Source of the DNA: Lentzea albidocapillata subsp. violacea
GTDB lineage: Bacteria > Actinomycetota > Actinomycetes > Mycobacteriales > Pseudonocardiaceae
Direction: 5' to 3'
DNA: 64,000 nucleotides
Assembly: GCF_900100275.1 (NCBI RefSeq)
Contig: NZ_FNET01000008.1
Coordinates: 248,001 to 312,000, forward strand
Position numbers and translations under genes: made by a program. The notes beneath the pieces are model-generated. The model searched no databases and was not told the DNA's origin. It worked only from the letters and a program-made list of their open reading frames with translations. Of the stretch, positions 25,378 to 35,000 are shown piece after piece. Position 1 is the stretch's first letter, and every line of letters begins with the position of its first letter.

Positions 25378-26025
25378 GTGCGGATCATCCTGCTGCGCCA
25401 CGGACAGAGCCTCGGCAACGTCGACGAGCTCGCCTACTGCCGCATCCCCGACCACGCCCTGCCGCTCACCGGGACCGGCGAGGACGAGGCGCGCGCCGCC
25501 GGACCGACGATCAAGACCCTGATCGGCGACAGCCCGGTCGCGGCCTACGTCTCTCCGTACACGAGGACGAGGCACACGTTCGACCTGCTCGGCATCGAGG
25601 CGGAACGGATCGTCACCGAGCCGAGGGTGCGTGAGCAGGACTGGGGCAACCTCCAGGACCCGGTGCAGCAGGAGGTGCTCAAGCACCAGCGGCACGCGTT
25701 CGGCCACTTCTTCTTCCGGCTGCCCAACGGCGAGTCCGGAGCGGACGTGGACGACCGGGTGGCGGCGTTCCTCGACGGCCTGGAGGTGCGGCTGCACCAG
25801 GACGAGTCGCATCCCAAGACGGTGCTGGTCGTGTCACATGGCCTGACGATCAGGTTGCTGTGCCGCAGGCTCTTCGACTGGAGCATCGACCTGTTCGAGT
25901 CACTGTCCAATCCGGACACGTGCGAGAACCGCGTGCTCGACCACGACGGCACGGGGTGGAGGCTGGACCGCCCTTTCGACCAGTGGCGCGACGCACCGGA
26001 CGGAACGGTCCAGCAGCCCCTTTAG
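25378..26025 (+). CDS. Histidine phosphatase-superfamily protein (phosphoglycerate mutase-like)
   Basis: The 215-residue protein has the catalytic LRHGQS motif at residues 6-11, an Arg in [10 protein letters not shown], a Glu in VREQDWGN and the second histidine in [11 protein letters not shown]. These are the four core residues of the branch-1 histidine phosphatases. The substrate could be a sugar phosphate or nucleotide. It starts with GTG 25378, diverges from the EthD gene, and its stop overlaps the convergent rpmF stop by four bases. Confidence 0.88.
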   Translation: MRIILLRHGQSLGNVDELAYCRIPDHALPLTGTGEDEARAAGPTIKTLIGDSPVAAYVSPYTRTRHTFDLLGIEAERIVTEPRVREQDWGNLQDPVQQEVLKHQRHAFGHFFFRLPNGESGADVDDRVAAFLDGLEVRLHQDESHPKTVLVVSHGLTIRLLCRRLFDWSIDLFESLSNPDTCENRVLDHDGTGWRLDRPFDQWRDAPDGTVQQPL

Positions 26026-26183
26026 AGCAGCCCGCGCTTGTAGGCCGCGACAAGCCTGCGCGGCACGAGAAGCTCCTTGCCGTCCAACGTCCGCACGCGC
26101 ACCAGATCCGGTGCGGTGGCCTTCCACTGCGAACGCCGGTGGCGGGTGTTGGACCTGGACGTCTTGCGCTTGGGAACGGCCAT
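26022..26183 (-). CDS. rpmF: Ribosomal protein bL32, cysteine-free paralogue
   Basis: The 53-residue protein starts [20 protein letters not shown], the bL32 signature, but has none of the four cysteines that bind zinc in the usual form. It is thus the C-minus type used when zinc is scarce. Its ATG overlaps the bL31 stop (TGATG). Third gene of the minus-strand arm of the zinc-starvation island. Confidence 0.93.
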   Translation of the reverse strand: MAVPKRKTSRSNTRHRRSQWKATAPDLVRVRTLDGKELLVPRRLVAAYKRGLL

Positions 26184-26434
26184 CAGCGCTCTCGCTTTCC
26201 ATAGCGGCGGTTGAACTTCTCGACCCGGCCGGCGGTGTCCACGAGCCGTTGCGTGCCCGTCCAGAACGGGTGCGAGTCGGCGGTGATGTCGACGACGAGC
26301 AACGGGTAGGAGTTGCCGTCCTCCCACTCGATCGTCCTGGACGACTTCGCGGTCGAGCGGGTCAGGAACGTCTTGCCGGTGGACGCGTCCTGGAAGACGA
26401 CCGGGTGGTAGTCGGGGTGGATTCCGGGCTTCAT
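26183..26434 (-). CDS. rpmE2: Ribosomal protein bL31 type B (zinc-independent)
   Basis: The 83-residue protein begins [20 protein letters not shown] and contains the type-B insert ([20 protein letters not shown]) and the [26 protein letters not shown] tail. The CxxC zinc motif of type A is absent. Replacing zinc-bearing bL31 releases zinc during starvation. Its start overlaps the stop of the CobW-like gene (ATGA). Confidence 0.95.
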   Translation of the reverse strand: MKPGIHPDYHPVVFQDASTGKTFLTRSTAKSSRTIEWEDGNSYPLLVVDITADSHPFWTGTQRLVDTAGRVEKFNRRYGKRER

Positions 26435-27315
26435 ATCGCCAGCTTTCGGATCGAGTCCACGAAGGACAGTTCGTCGTCGGTGAGCAGCGCTTCGGTGAAC
26501 GCCGCGGTGATGGAGTCCGGTTCGCCCAGGGTGATCGCCACGATCTGGGTGGTCCTGCCGCCGAGCGGCCCGCCCTCGCCGACGTGCAGGCCGCAGCCCG
26601 CGGATTCCAGGTGCAGCGCGACGTCCGGCTCGTCCGCCACCCAGAGCCGGCCGCGCGAGCGCACGACCGTTCCGTCCAGCAACGAGTCGAGCGCGTCGTT
26701 CAGCCGTGCCGGGTGGAACGGCCGGTCCGCCGTGAAAACCGCTGTCGAGACACCACATTCGGGCGTCAGGGGCATCAGCCGTGGCCGGGTGCTCTTGCGC
26801 ACGACCACCGTCTCGGGCGTGCAGCGGTGTGCGCCCGGAGCGAGCCGGTCGAGCACGGCGAGCGTGCGTTCGTCCGCGTCTCCCTGCAGCACCAGCACAT
26901 CCGCGGCCTCGGCCTGCGCGACGACGACCTGAGCCACCGTGCGTTGGTCGCTGACCATCGACGCGTCACCCAGGGCATCGTCCAGCCAGGTCGCCGCGTC
27001 GAGCACGGTGATCACGCACTCGACGTCGACGCCGAGCTTGCGGCGCACGGCGTCCGGTTCCAGCAGCGGGTCCAGGTGCAGCACGACCGTGTGGCCCTTC
27101 AGGGCGGCCAGCAGCTCGCGCAGGTCCTCCCGCACGGTGCAGGACGCACAGCCGTGCAGCAGGTCGATGTCGGTCGCAATGCCGTCGACCCAGCGCCGCA
27201 CGCACGTTTCCGCAGCTACGTGACGCACGAGCACCGAACCGGGCCGGTCACGCCACACCCGCACGGCGACGTCGTGGTCGACCAGCCCCGCCACCATAAC
27301 GACAACGGTTTCCAT
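26431..27315 (-). CDS. CobW/G3E-like zinc protein lacking a P-loop
   Basis: The 294-residue protein resembles CobW/G3E metallochaperones. It has a degenerate metal motif GCASC (about residues 54-58, in [14 protein letters not shown], where the family has GCxCC), a CobW-like middle ([15 protein letters not shown]) and a CobW C-terminal domain ([23 protein letters not shown]...[12 protein letters not shown]...). However, the N-terminal Walker A (GxxGxGKT) is missing, replaced by [14 protein letters not shown], and the NKxD guanine motif reads LQGD. It is probably unable to hydrolyse GTP. It heads the minus arm of the Zur island, so it likely handles or delivers zinc without nucleotide. ATG 27315 is the conserved-context start. 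Confidence 0.8.
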   Translation of the reverse strand: METVVVMVAGLVDHDVAVRVWRDRPGSVLVRHVAAETCVRRWVDGIATDIDLLHGCASCTVREDLRELLAALKGHTVVLHLDPLLEPDAVRRKLGVDVECVITVLDAATWLDDALGDASMVSDQRTVAQVVVAQAEAADVLVLQGDADERTLAVLDRLAPGAHRCTPETVVVRKSTRPRLMPLTPECGVSTAVFTADRPFHPARLNDALDSLLDGTVVRSRGRLWVADEPDVALHLESAGCGLHVGEGGPLGGRTTQIVAITLGEPDSITAAFTEALLTDDELSFVDSIRKLAI

Positions 27316-27330
27316 GTGAGGTACCGTAGA

Positions 27331-27350
27331 TGAAAACGAAAGTCGTTTCA
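27331..27350. promoter_or_regulatory. Zur-box-like palindrome
   Basis: TGAAAACGAAAGTCGTTTCA in the 63-bp divergent gap between the CobW-like gene and rpmB. Ends TGAAA/TTTCA and inner AAACGA/TCGTTT are inverted repeats, close to the actinobacterial Zur consensus. One site could repress both operons. Confidence 0.8.
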
Positions 27351-27378
27351 ATCTGAGTCCATCTTTCTGGAGGTACTC

Positions 27379-27609
27379 GTGCGCTGCCAGCTGACCGGCC
27401 GTGAGCCGGGCTTCGGCAACCGCGTCTCGCACTCGCAACGCAAGACGCGGCGCCGGTGGAACCCGAACGTCCAGCGCAAGCGGTACTTCGTGCCGTCGCT
27501 GAACAGGTTCGTGACGCTGACGCTGTCCGTGAAGGGCATCAAGACCGTCGACAAGGTGGGCATCGAGGCCGCCGTGGCCCAGCTCCGCGCGCAGGGGGTG
27601 AAGGTCTGA
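27379..27609 (+). CDS. rpmB: Ribosomal protein bL28, cysteine-poor paralogue
   Basis: The 76-residue protein carries the bL28 core [24 protein letters not shown] and has only one cysteine (residue 3), so it cannot form the usual four-cysteine zinc site. Its GTG start follows a strong GGAGGT. First gene of the plus-strand arm of the zinc-starvation island; its stop overlaps the next ATG (TGATG). Confidence 0.95.
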   Translation: MRCQLTGREPGFGNRVSHSQRKTRRRWNPNVQRKRYFVPSLNRFVTLTLSVKGIKTVDKVGIEAAVAQLRAQGVKV

Positions 27610-27776
27610 TGGCCAAGAGCACCGATGTCCGGCCGATCATCAAGATGAGGTCGACCGCCGGAACCGGCTACACCTACGTGACCCGCAAGAACCGCCGCAA
27701 CGACCCGGACCGGATGGTGCTGCGCAAGTACGACCCGGTGGCGCGCAGGCACGTCGAGTTCAAAGAGGAGCGCTGA
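27609..27776 (+). CDS. rpmG: Ribosomal protein bL33, cysteine-free paralogue
   Basis: The 55-residue protein [20 protein letters not shown] continues with [23 protein letters not shown], a clear bL33. The CxxC pairs of the zinc-binding form are absent. Coupled to rpmB and followed four bases later by the uS14 gene. Confidence 0.95.
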   Translation: MAKSTDVRPIIKMRSTAGTGYTYVTRKNRRNDPDRMVLRKYDPVARRHVEFKEER

Positions 27777-27780
27777 GGAC

Positions 27781-28074
27781 GTGGCGAAGAAGTCGAAGAT
27801 CGCGGCGGACCTGCGCAGGCGCGAGGTCGTGGCGCGTTACGCGGAACGACGGGCGGAGCTCAAGGAGATGCTGCGGCACCCGGAGACGCGCGCGGAAGCG
27901 TTGCAGGGCCTGCAGAAGCTGCCGCGGGACGCGTCGCCGACCCGGTTGCGCAACCGCGACGTCGTGGACGGACGGCCGCGCGCCTACAACCGGAAGTTCG
28001 GCCTGTCCCGCGTCCGGCTGCGGGAGATGGCCCACCGCGGTGAGCTGCCCGGCGTCTCGAAGGCGAGCTGGTGA
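27781..28074 (+). CDS. rpsN: Ribosomal protein uS14, long zinc-independent form
   Basis: The 97-residue protein is the long uS14 form: [21 protein letters not shown] at the start, [21 protein letters not shown] in the middle and [18 protein letters not shown] near the end, with no cysteines. The GTG start at 27781 follows GAGGAC. Its stop overlaps the bS18 start. Confidence 0.95.
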   Translation: MAKKSKIAADLRRREVVARYAERRAELKEMLRHPETRAEALQGLQKLPRDASPTRLRNRDVVDGRPRAYNRKFGLSRVRLREMAHRGELPGVSKASW

Positions 28075-28304
28075 TGCGCGAGAAGAGGCCGCTCAAGCGC
28101 AGGGTCAACCTGCTCGCGAAGGAGGGCATCACCGTCGTCGACTGGAAGGACGTCACGCTGCTGCGCAAGTTCCTCTCGGACCGGGGCAAGATCCGGTCCC
28201 GCCGGGTGACCGGCCTGACGCCGCAACAGCAGCGTCAGGTCGCCACGGCGATCAGGAACGCACGGGAGATGGCCCTGTTGCCGTACCCGTCACAAGCGCG
28301 ATGA
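28074..28304 (+). CDS. rpsR: Ribosomal protein bS18, cysteine-free paralogue
   Basis: The 76-residue protein has the bS18 core [27 protein letters not shown] and [20 protein letters not shown]. The usual N-terminal cysteine motif is absent. ATG 28074 overlaps the uS14 stop (TGATG); a GTG one codon earlier is possible. Last gene of this arm; its 3' end overlaps a convergent membrane-protein gene by 53 bases. Confidence 0.95.
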   Translation: MREKRPLKRRVNLLAKEGITVVDWKDVTLLRKFLSDRGKIRSRRVTGLTPQQQRQVATAIRNAREMALLPYPSQAR

Positions 28305-28608
28305 CCCGCACCGCCGCGCTGGCCAGGCAGGCCAGCGCGGCGAGCTGCACCAGCAACGCGAGCACCCAGGTCGTGTGTTCGTCGACCGTCAGATCGCCTC
28401 GAACACCTACCAGGAAGGTCGCGTAGAGGCCCCAGCACTGCAGCGCGGCCAGGCCGGCGCCGACGATCGTGGTCCGCAGCGAGACGACCACCACGACGGC
28501 GGCGAGCAGGAACAGGGCGAGCAGCGGCCAGGCGCCGGTGAACGTGGTCACGCCTACTCCGCCGCCGAATCCGAGCGCCGAGCCGTAACCGCCTTTCATT
28601 CTTCGCAT
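28252..28608 (-). CDS. Small integral membrane protein, unknown
   Basis: A 118-residue protein with three strongly hydrophobic segments (about residues 23-44, 46-67 and 80-107) separated by short polar loops. It has a glycine-rich N-terminus and no domain I recognise. Start is ATG 28608 (ATG 28599 possible). Its end overlaps the convergent rpsR gene by 53 bases, which is unusual and lowers confidence, but the clean transmembrane pattern is unlikely for an antisense shadow. Confidence 0.55.
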   Translation of the reverse strand: MRRMKGGYGSALGFGGGVGVTTFTGAWPLLALFLLAAVVVVVSLRTTIVGAGLAALQCWGLYATFLVGVRGDLTVDEHTTWVLALLVQLAALACLASAAVRVIALVTGTATGPSPVRS

Positions 28609-28692
28609 CCGATCGGTGTAGCGCCTCAGGTGAGATCAGCGCCACCTCTCCAGCGTGAAGTTGGTGCTTTCGAGTGAGGCACCATCGCACGA

Positions 28693-29325
28693 ATGAACCT
28701 GTACGACGTGGTCCACCGCCGCAGGGACACCCGCGCCGAGTTCTCCGGTGAGGAGATTCCCGCCGACGTGCTGCGCCGGGTGCTGACCGCCGCACACGCC
28801 GCCCCCAGCGTCGGGCTGTCCCAGCCGTGGGACTTCGTGCTCGTGCGCGACGAGTCCACCCGGCGTGCCTTCCGGGACCACGTCCAGGCCGAACGCAGCG
28901 TCTTCGCAGCTCAGCTCGATCAGGAACGGGCGGACACCTTCGCCCGCATCAAGGTCGAGGGAGTCATGGAGTCGACCCTCGGCATCGTGGTCACCTACGA
29001 CCCGGACCGGGGCTCGCCGGCGGTGCTCGGCAGGCACGCGATCGCGGACGCCGGCCTGTACTCCGTGTGCCTCGCCATCCAGAACCTGTGGCTGGCCGCG
29101 ACGGAGGAGGGACTCGGTGTGGGCTGGGTGAGCTTCTACCGGGAAGATGTGCTGCGCCGTCTGCTGGACATCCCCACCAGGGTCCGTCCGGTTGCGTGGC
29201 TGTGCGTCGGTCCGGTTCGATCACTGCCCGAAACTCCCGATCTGGAACGTCACGGTTGGCGCAACCGACTACCCCTCGATGACGTCCTGCACCACGATCG
29301 GTACGGGGCGCGACCGACCCGGTAG
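28693..29325 (+). CDS. bluB: BluB-type 5,6-dimethylbenzimidazole synthase
   Basis: The 210-residue flavoenzyme of the nitroreductase fold breaks FMN to form the lower ligand of vitamin B12. Signature parts are RRRDTRAEFSGEEIP, the AAPSVGLSQPWDFVLV segment, the FMN-phosphate region, and GLGVGWVSFYREDVLRRLLDIP; the VGLSQPWDF motif distinguishes BluB from ordinary nitroreductases. The gene stands alone; no cobalamin genes flank it. I see no cobalamin riboswitch in the 84 bases upstream. Confidence 0.88.
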   Translation: MNLYDVVHRRRDTRAEFSGEEIPADVLRRVLTAAHAAPSVGLSQPWDFVLVRDESTRRAFRDHVQAERSVFAAQLDQERADTFARIKVEGVMESTLGIVVTYDPDRGSPAVLGRHAIADAGLYSVCLAIQNLWLAATEEGLGVGWVSFYREDVLRRLLDIPTRVRPVAWLCVGPVRSLPETPDLERHGWRNRLPLDDVLHHDRYGARPTR

Positions 29326-29369
29326 CCTGTGCGGGCCGCTCGGCCAGTCGGAACGGAGTCGATGAACGA

Positions 29370-30869
29370 GTGGAGCAACGCGATCCGCTGGTAGCGGGCC
29401 AGATTCCGCGGCTGGACCGAGAGGTCCGCGCGTTGCTCAACGCTGGCCGCTTGCCGGAGGCGAACAGTCTTTTCGACGAGGTGGTCACCAAGGTGTCCCC
29501 CGGCGCCGACCGCTGGGTTCGATCGGCGGTGCTGGTCAACCGGGCGGTGATGGCCTGGCGCCTCGGCCGCATCCCCCTCGCCCTGGAGCTGGCCGCCGAG
29601 GGGTGGACCGACCTCGACGCCGACCGTTCGGACAGCCCCGCCGTGGCCCACACGATGGGCTCCCTCGGCTATCTGATGGAGGGCATCGGCAACCGGCGCG
29701 CGGCCCTGGACATGCTGCGGCTGTCGGTGCAGGTGGCGCGTCGCGCGGGCAACACCGACGTGCTGGCCCACTGCCTGCAGCGGCTCGGCGGTTCGCTCAA
29801 CTTCCGCGCCTGTTCCGGACCGCCCGCGGCCGCCCCGGCGATCTTCGAGGAGGCGCTGGCGTACCTCGACGAGGGCCTCGGCATCGTCAAGGACGAGGTG
29901 CTCCGGCGCGCGCTCCTGGGCGCGTGCGGACGGTCCCTGGCCGGCGTCGGTCAGCTGGACAAGGCCGAGGAGATGGGCGAGGAGACGCTGCGGCTGGCCC
30001 TGGACGCCGACGACCTCTGGGGCATCTCGGTCGGCAACTGGGTTCTCGCCGTCGTACGCCGCGAGAAGGGCGATTTCGACGAGGCGCGCACACTCGCGTC
30101 CCGTGCCGTGACCAGCGCCGAACGCATCAACGACACATCACTGCTGCTGCGGTTCTCGACCGAACTGGCGGACATCTGCCACTCGCTGGGTGACGCCGTG
30201 GGCGAGGCCGAGGCGTTGCGCCGGTCGATGGCCGCGTCCCGCACGGCCAGGGAGACGTTGCAGGAAGGCCTGGGCCAGGCGCTGGAGCAGCGCCGGGTGG
30301 CCGTTCAGGCGCAACGGCTCGCGGTGGCGGCGCAGGAGGCCGCGGCGCGCGATCCGTTGACGGGCCTGGCGAACCGGCTCGGGCTGGAACGCGCGGCCGC
30401 CGCGTTGCTGGAGTCGACGGCGGCCCGCGGGCGGGTGCCGTGGCTGGTGCTGGTCGACGTGGACTGGTTCAAGAACGTCAACGACGACGCCGGGCACGCG
30501 ACGGGCGACGCGGCGTTGCGCGAGATCGCGGCGTTGCTGCGGCGCGAGTGCCGGTCGGACGACCTGGTGGCGCGCTGGGCCGGTGACGAGTTCGTGGTGC
30601 TGCTCGGGGACACCGGGCCGAACATGGACGTCGGCCCGAACGTGGCCGAGCGGATCCGTGCGGCCGTCGACGGGCACGACTGGACGATGGTGCTCGGCGC
30701 GGTCCGCCGCCCGACGGTCAGCATCGGCGTGGCGGCGGGACCGGCCAAACTGGACCAGCTGTTCGCGGCCGCCGACATGGCGCTCTACCGCGCCAAGCGG
30801 CACGGCCGCAACAGGGTCGAGGTCGAGCCCTCGGTGGACGAGGTGCCCGGGATCGTGTCCGGGAACTAG
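29370..30869 (+). CDS. TPR-containing diguanylate cyclase
   Basis: The 499-residue cytoplasmic protein has about 290 residues of tetratricopeptide-like helical repeats, a short coiled linker (about 300-325) and a C-terminal GGDEF domain (about 330-490). The active-site loop reads AGDEF at residues 404-408; the first glycine is replaced, which some active cyclases tolerate. The metal-binding DVDWFKNVND and AADMALYRAKRHGRN are intact. It probably makes cyclic di-GMP in response to a protein partner bound by the repeats. The start is GTG 29370. No regulator is adjacent. Confidence 0.88.
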   Translation: MEQRDPLVAGQIPRLDREVRALLNAGRLPEANSLFDEVVTKVSPGADRWVRSAVLVNRAVMAWRLGRIPLALELAAEGWTDLDADRSDSPAVAHTMGSLGYLMEGIGNRRAALDMLRLSVQVARRAGNTDVLAHCLQRLGGSLNFRACSGPPAAAPAIFEEALAYLDEGLGIVKDEVLRRALLGACGRSLAGVGQLDKAEEMGEETLRLALDADDLWGISVGNWVLAVVRREKGDFDEARTLASRAVTSAERINDTSLLLRFSTELADICHSLGDAVGEAEALRRSMAASRTARETLQEGLGQALEQRRVAVQAQRLAVAAQEAAARDPLTGLANRLGLERAAAALLESTAARGRVPWLVLVDVDWFKNVNDDAGHATGDAALREIAALLRRECRSDDLVARWAGDEFVVLLGDTGPNMDVGPNVAERIRAAVDGHDWTMVLGAVRRPTVSIGVAAGPAKLDQLFAAADMALYRAKRHGRNRVEVEPSVDEVPGIVSGN

Positions 30870-30900
30870 GGGGTCTCGGCTTCCGGGGGGTTCTCGGCGT

Positions 30901-31548
30901 CTAGGCGATCAGGCCGCCGCGGTAGGCCACCAGTGCGGCCTGCACGCGGTTGACCGCGCCGATCTTGCCGAGCACGGACGAGACGTAGCCCTTCACCGTC
31001 GCCTCCGACAGGTGCAGGGTGCCGCCGATCTCCGCGTTGGACATGCCCTGGCCGATCAGCACGAGCACCTCGCGCTCGCGTTCGGACAGGCTCTGGAGAA
31101 GCCTTCGGGCCGGCTCCGCCATTCGTTCGCCGTCGGCGACGGCCGCGAGAACTCTCGCCGCCACACCGGGGTCGAGAACAGCGCCTCCGCGCGCGAGATC
31201 ACGCACGGCTTTGACGAGCTGTTCCGGTTCGGTGTCCTTGAGAAGGAAGCCGGCCGCGCCGAGACGCAGTGCTTCCGAAACGTATTCGTCGACGTCGAAC
31301 GTGGTCAGGATGCAGACTCTCGGTGGGTCCGGCAGGGTCCGCAGTCTCCTCAGGGCCACGAGTCCGTCCGAGGTGCGCATCCGGATGTCGAGCAGAACAA
31401 CGTGCGGACGATGCTGGCGTGCCAGGTCGGCTACCAGATGTCCGTCATCGGCCTCAGCAACAACTTCGATGTCTCCGACGCTGCTCAGGATCATGCGAAG
31501 GCCGGAGCGGACGAGGTCCTCGTCGTCGGCCAGCAGAACCTTGATCAC
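30901..31548 (-). CDS. NarL/LuxR-family response regulator (orphan)
   Basis: The 215-residue protein has a receiver (acidic pair Asp8-Asp10 region, phospho-Asp54 in VVLLDIRM, Lys in FLLKDTEPEQL) and a C-terminal LuxR helix-turn-helix (LSEREREVLVLIGQGMSNAEIGGTLHLSEATVKGYVSSVLGKIG). No histidine kinase is encoded next to it, so its partner is elsewhere. It is divergent from the secreted acylase gene 450 bases away and could regulate it. Confidence 0.92.
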   Translation of the reverse strand: MIKVLLADDEDLVRSGLRMILSSVGDIEVVAEADDGHLVADLARQHRPHVVLLDIRMRTSDGLVALRRLRTLPDPPRVCILTTFDVDEYVSEALRLGAAGFLLKDTEPEQLVKAVRDLARGGAVLDPGVAARVLAAVADGERMAEPARRLLQSLSEREREVLVLIGQGMSNAEIGGTLHLSEATVKGYVSSVLGKIGAVNRVQAALVAYRGGLIA

Positions 31549-32000
31549 GACGCCTCCCGCATTGGCGTTCCGTGCTCCCTCATGTGCGCGATCTTGGCGT
31601 ACGCACGCCGAAGGTCGCGTTAATTCTCAGTTATCTCATCATGTGGTTACAGATTTTCGAGATCGGCGACGGCGTTCACAGTTACCGGAATTGAGCGCCG
31701 ACTTCGCTGCGTAGGCAGGCCGCCAGGAGTCAGGAGGGGCCATCGGAACACTGAGTGACGAAACATCAATATCCCACTCAGTGGAATGTCGTACCAGAAA
31801 ACAGGGATATGGCCTCGGTAATCCGATTCAGATGTCTCGTTTGATCTCGTTTCTGCCCATATGGCTCTGCAACGGGTTTCGGTATCGATACAGGTCCTGT
31901 TGTCCGCGATTGGAAAACGCGAAGGTCTTTCGCAATAGCCCTACCGGAAAGTAACGTGCATCACAACAGCCCTGCCCTGCACGGAGAGGAGCTTCGCGCG
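31549..32000. other. 452-bp AT-richer intergenic region with paired odd palindromes
   Basis: No gene is seen here. The base composition is clearly less GC-rich than the neighbours, as expected for a promoter or regulatory region or acquired DNA. It holds two copies of the odd palindrome CACT-N-AGTG at 31749-31757 and 31775-31783, centres 26 bp apart, which together also form a 9-bp stem with a 17-base loop. They would suit two dimeric regulator sites before the acylase gene. Confidence 0.6.
31749..31783. promoter_or_regulatory. Twin CACTGAGTG/CACTCAGTG inverted sites
   Basis: CACTGAGTG (31749-31757) and CACTCAGTG (31775-31783) are exact inverted repeats, and each is itself an odd palindrome. 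Located about 220 bases upstream of the acylase start and 200 upstream of the divergent NarL regulator. Candidate operator. Confidence 0.5.
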
Positions 32001-35000
32001 ATGCGGAGAGCCAATCCGGTGACGACCCTGCTGGCGACCGCCGCCGTCACCGCCTCCCTTCTGATCCTTCCGGCGGCCAACGCCGAGGAACCCCCACGCG
32101 CGGCCGCGTTCGCCGCGGACGACTACTGCCTCGGGCAGTGCAACGACATCCTGCCGCCCGGCAACAACGGCAACGCGACGCTCGCCGAGATCCTCACGCA
32201 CAAAGCGTTCGGCACCAGGCCCGCGCATTCGGCCGACCAGCTCGGTAAATACGACGCCCTGGTCGGCGGCTACGGCGGACTGACGAACTCGCAGCTGACG
32301 GACTTCTTCAACGACGCGTCGTTCGGCGTGCCGTCCGACCAGGTCGAGAGCACCATCAAGCCGCGGTCCGACGTGACGATCGTGCGCGACAAGAAGATCG
32401 GCATGCCGCACATCACCGGGACCACGCGGTCCGGCACGATGTTCGGCGCCGGTTTCGCGGCCGCGCAGGACCGCCTGTGGCTGATGGACGTGTTCCGCCA
32501 CCTCGGGCGCGGCCAGCTGACCGGTTTCGCCGGTGGCGCGCCCGGCAACCGCGTGCTGGAGCAGAGCTTCTTCAACCAGATCCCGTACACCGAGGCGGAC
32601 CTGCAGAAGCAGATCGACAGTGCGACGGCGAACGGCGGTGAGCGCGGCCGGCAGGCGCTGGCCGACGTCAACGACTACACCGCGGGCATCAACGCGTACA
32701 TCACGCAGTCTGTCTCCGCACGGAACTTCCCCGGCGAGTACGTGCTGACCGGGCACGCCGACTCGATCACGAACTGGAACGACATCCAGCCGTTCAAGTC
32801 GACCGACATGGTGGCGATCGCGTCCGTGGTCGGTGGCCTGTTCGGTGCCGGCGGTGGCGGTGAGGTCCAGTCGGCGCTGGTGAAGCTGGCCGCGCAGAAC
32901 AAGTACGGCGCTGCCACCGGCGAGCAGGTGTGGAAGGCGTTCCGGGCGCAGAACGACCCCGAGGCCGTGCTGACCCTCCACGACGGACAGTCGTTCCCGT
33001 ACTCCGCCTCGCCCGCTTCGCCTCAGGGCGTGGCGCTTCCCGACGGTGGCGTCGTCACGCCGGAGCGCATGGTCTACGACGAGGTGGGCGGCGCGGGTGC
33101 TTCCGTCGCCGTTCCCGCTTCCGAGGACGTGGCGAAGGCCCGGGGGATCTTCTCCGATGGCGTGCTGCCTGCCGACCTGCTGAACAAGAAGCACGGCATG
33201 TCGAACGCTCTAGCGGTGTCGGGTGCTCACACGGACAGCGGGAACCCGATCGCCGTGTGGGGGCCGCAGACCGGTTACTTCGCGCCGCAGTTGCTCCTGC
33301 TGCAGGAGCTCAACGGGCCCGGCATCCGTTCGCGCGGCGTCTCGTTCGCAGGCGTCTCGATGTACGTGCAGCTCGGCCGGGGTGTCGACTACTCGTGGAG
33401 CGCCACCTCGTCGGGCCAGGACATCGTCGACACCTACGCCGTCGAGCTGTGCAACCCGGACGGCTCTGCTCCGACAAAGGCCTCTTCGCACTACCTGTTC
33501 CACGGCTCCTGCCTGCCGATGGAACGGCTGGAGCGCAAGAACGCCTGGAAACCCACGGTCGCGGACGGCACGCCCGCCGGTTCGTACACGCTGGTGATGT
33601 ACCGGACCAAGTACGGCCTGGTGACCAGCAGGGCGACCGTCGGCGGCAAGGTCGTGGCGTACACGACGCTGCGTTCGACGTACATGCACGAGGTCGACTC
33701 GATCATCGGCTTCCAGGAGCTGAACGATCCTTCGGCGATCCGTTCGGCCGCCGACTTCCAGCGCGCGGCCAACAAGATCGGCTACGCGTTCAACTGGTTC
33801 TACGTGGACTCCCGCGACTCCGCGTACTTCAACTCGGGCCTGAACCCGGTCCGCCGATCCACTGTGGACCCGAACCTGCCGACGTGGGGCCGGGCCGAGT
33901 ACGAGTGGGTGGACTGGAACGGCGACGAGAATGTTGCTGCCTACATGCCGTTCGCCGCGCACCCGAACTCGATCAACCAGGACTACTACGTGTCCTGGAA
34001 CAACAAGCAGGCCAAGGACTTCACGTTCGGCAGCTTCGGCCACAGCGCCGTGCACCGCGGCGACCTGCTCGACGTCCGCGTGCGCGCTCTGATCGCTTCC
34101 GGCCAGAAGGTCACGCGTGCTTCGTTGACTCGCGTGATGGCCGAGGCGGCAGTGGCCGACCTGCGTGCCGAGCAGGTGCTGCCCGAGTTGCTGCGGGTGC
34201 TGGAGTCCGCTCCGGTCGACGCCTCCCTGGCTCCGGTCGTGCAGAAGCTGAAGGACTGGCAGCGCTCCGGCTCGTTGCGCAAGGAGACCACGAAAGGCAG
34301 CAAGGCCTACGACCACGCCGAAGCCATCCGAATTCTGGATGCCTGGTGGCCCCTGCTGGTCGAGTCGCAGTTCAAACCGTCGCTGGGTGACGGGCTCTAC
34401 AACGCCCTGGTCGCTGCCCAGCAGGTCGACGAATCCCCGTCCGACACGCACGGCGCCGCGCCGCACAAGGGTTCGTCGTTCCAGTACGGCTGGTGGGGCT
34501 ACGTGGACAAGGACCTGCGCAAGGTCCTCGGCGACCCGGTCCAGGGCGCGTTCCCGCAGACCTACTGCGGTGGCGGCATTCTCTCCGGCTGCCGCACGGC
34601 ACTCGTGAGTTCCTTGCAGGCAGCCGTCGCCAAGCCGGCGAACGCGGTCTACCCCGGCGACGCAGACTGCGCCGCAGGCGACCAATGGTGCGCGGACACG
34701 ATCATCCACCGCGCCATGGGCGGCATCACCCAGGACAAGATCCACTGGCAGAACCGCCCGACGTACCAGCAGGTCGTGCAGTTCCCGTCCCGCCGGGGCC
34801 AGACCATCACCAACCTGGCGGCAGGCCGCACCACCACCGCGTCGTCACACGAAAAGGGCTGGAACAACCTCCCGCCGTCGAACGCGGTGGACGGCAATCC
34901 GACGTCCCGCTGGGCCAGCGACTGGAACGACAATCAATGGATCCAGGTCGACCTTGGCTCAGTGCAACGAATCGGTCGCACGGTGTTGCGATGGGAGTCA

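Noticed and set aside
28609..28692. Cobalamin riboswitch upstream of bluB
   Set aside because: The gap is only 84 bases and I see no B12-box-like core. Such a switch would need about 200 bases.
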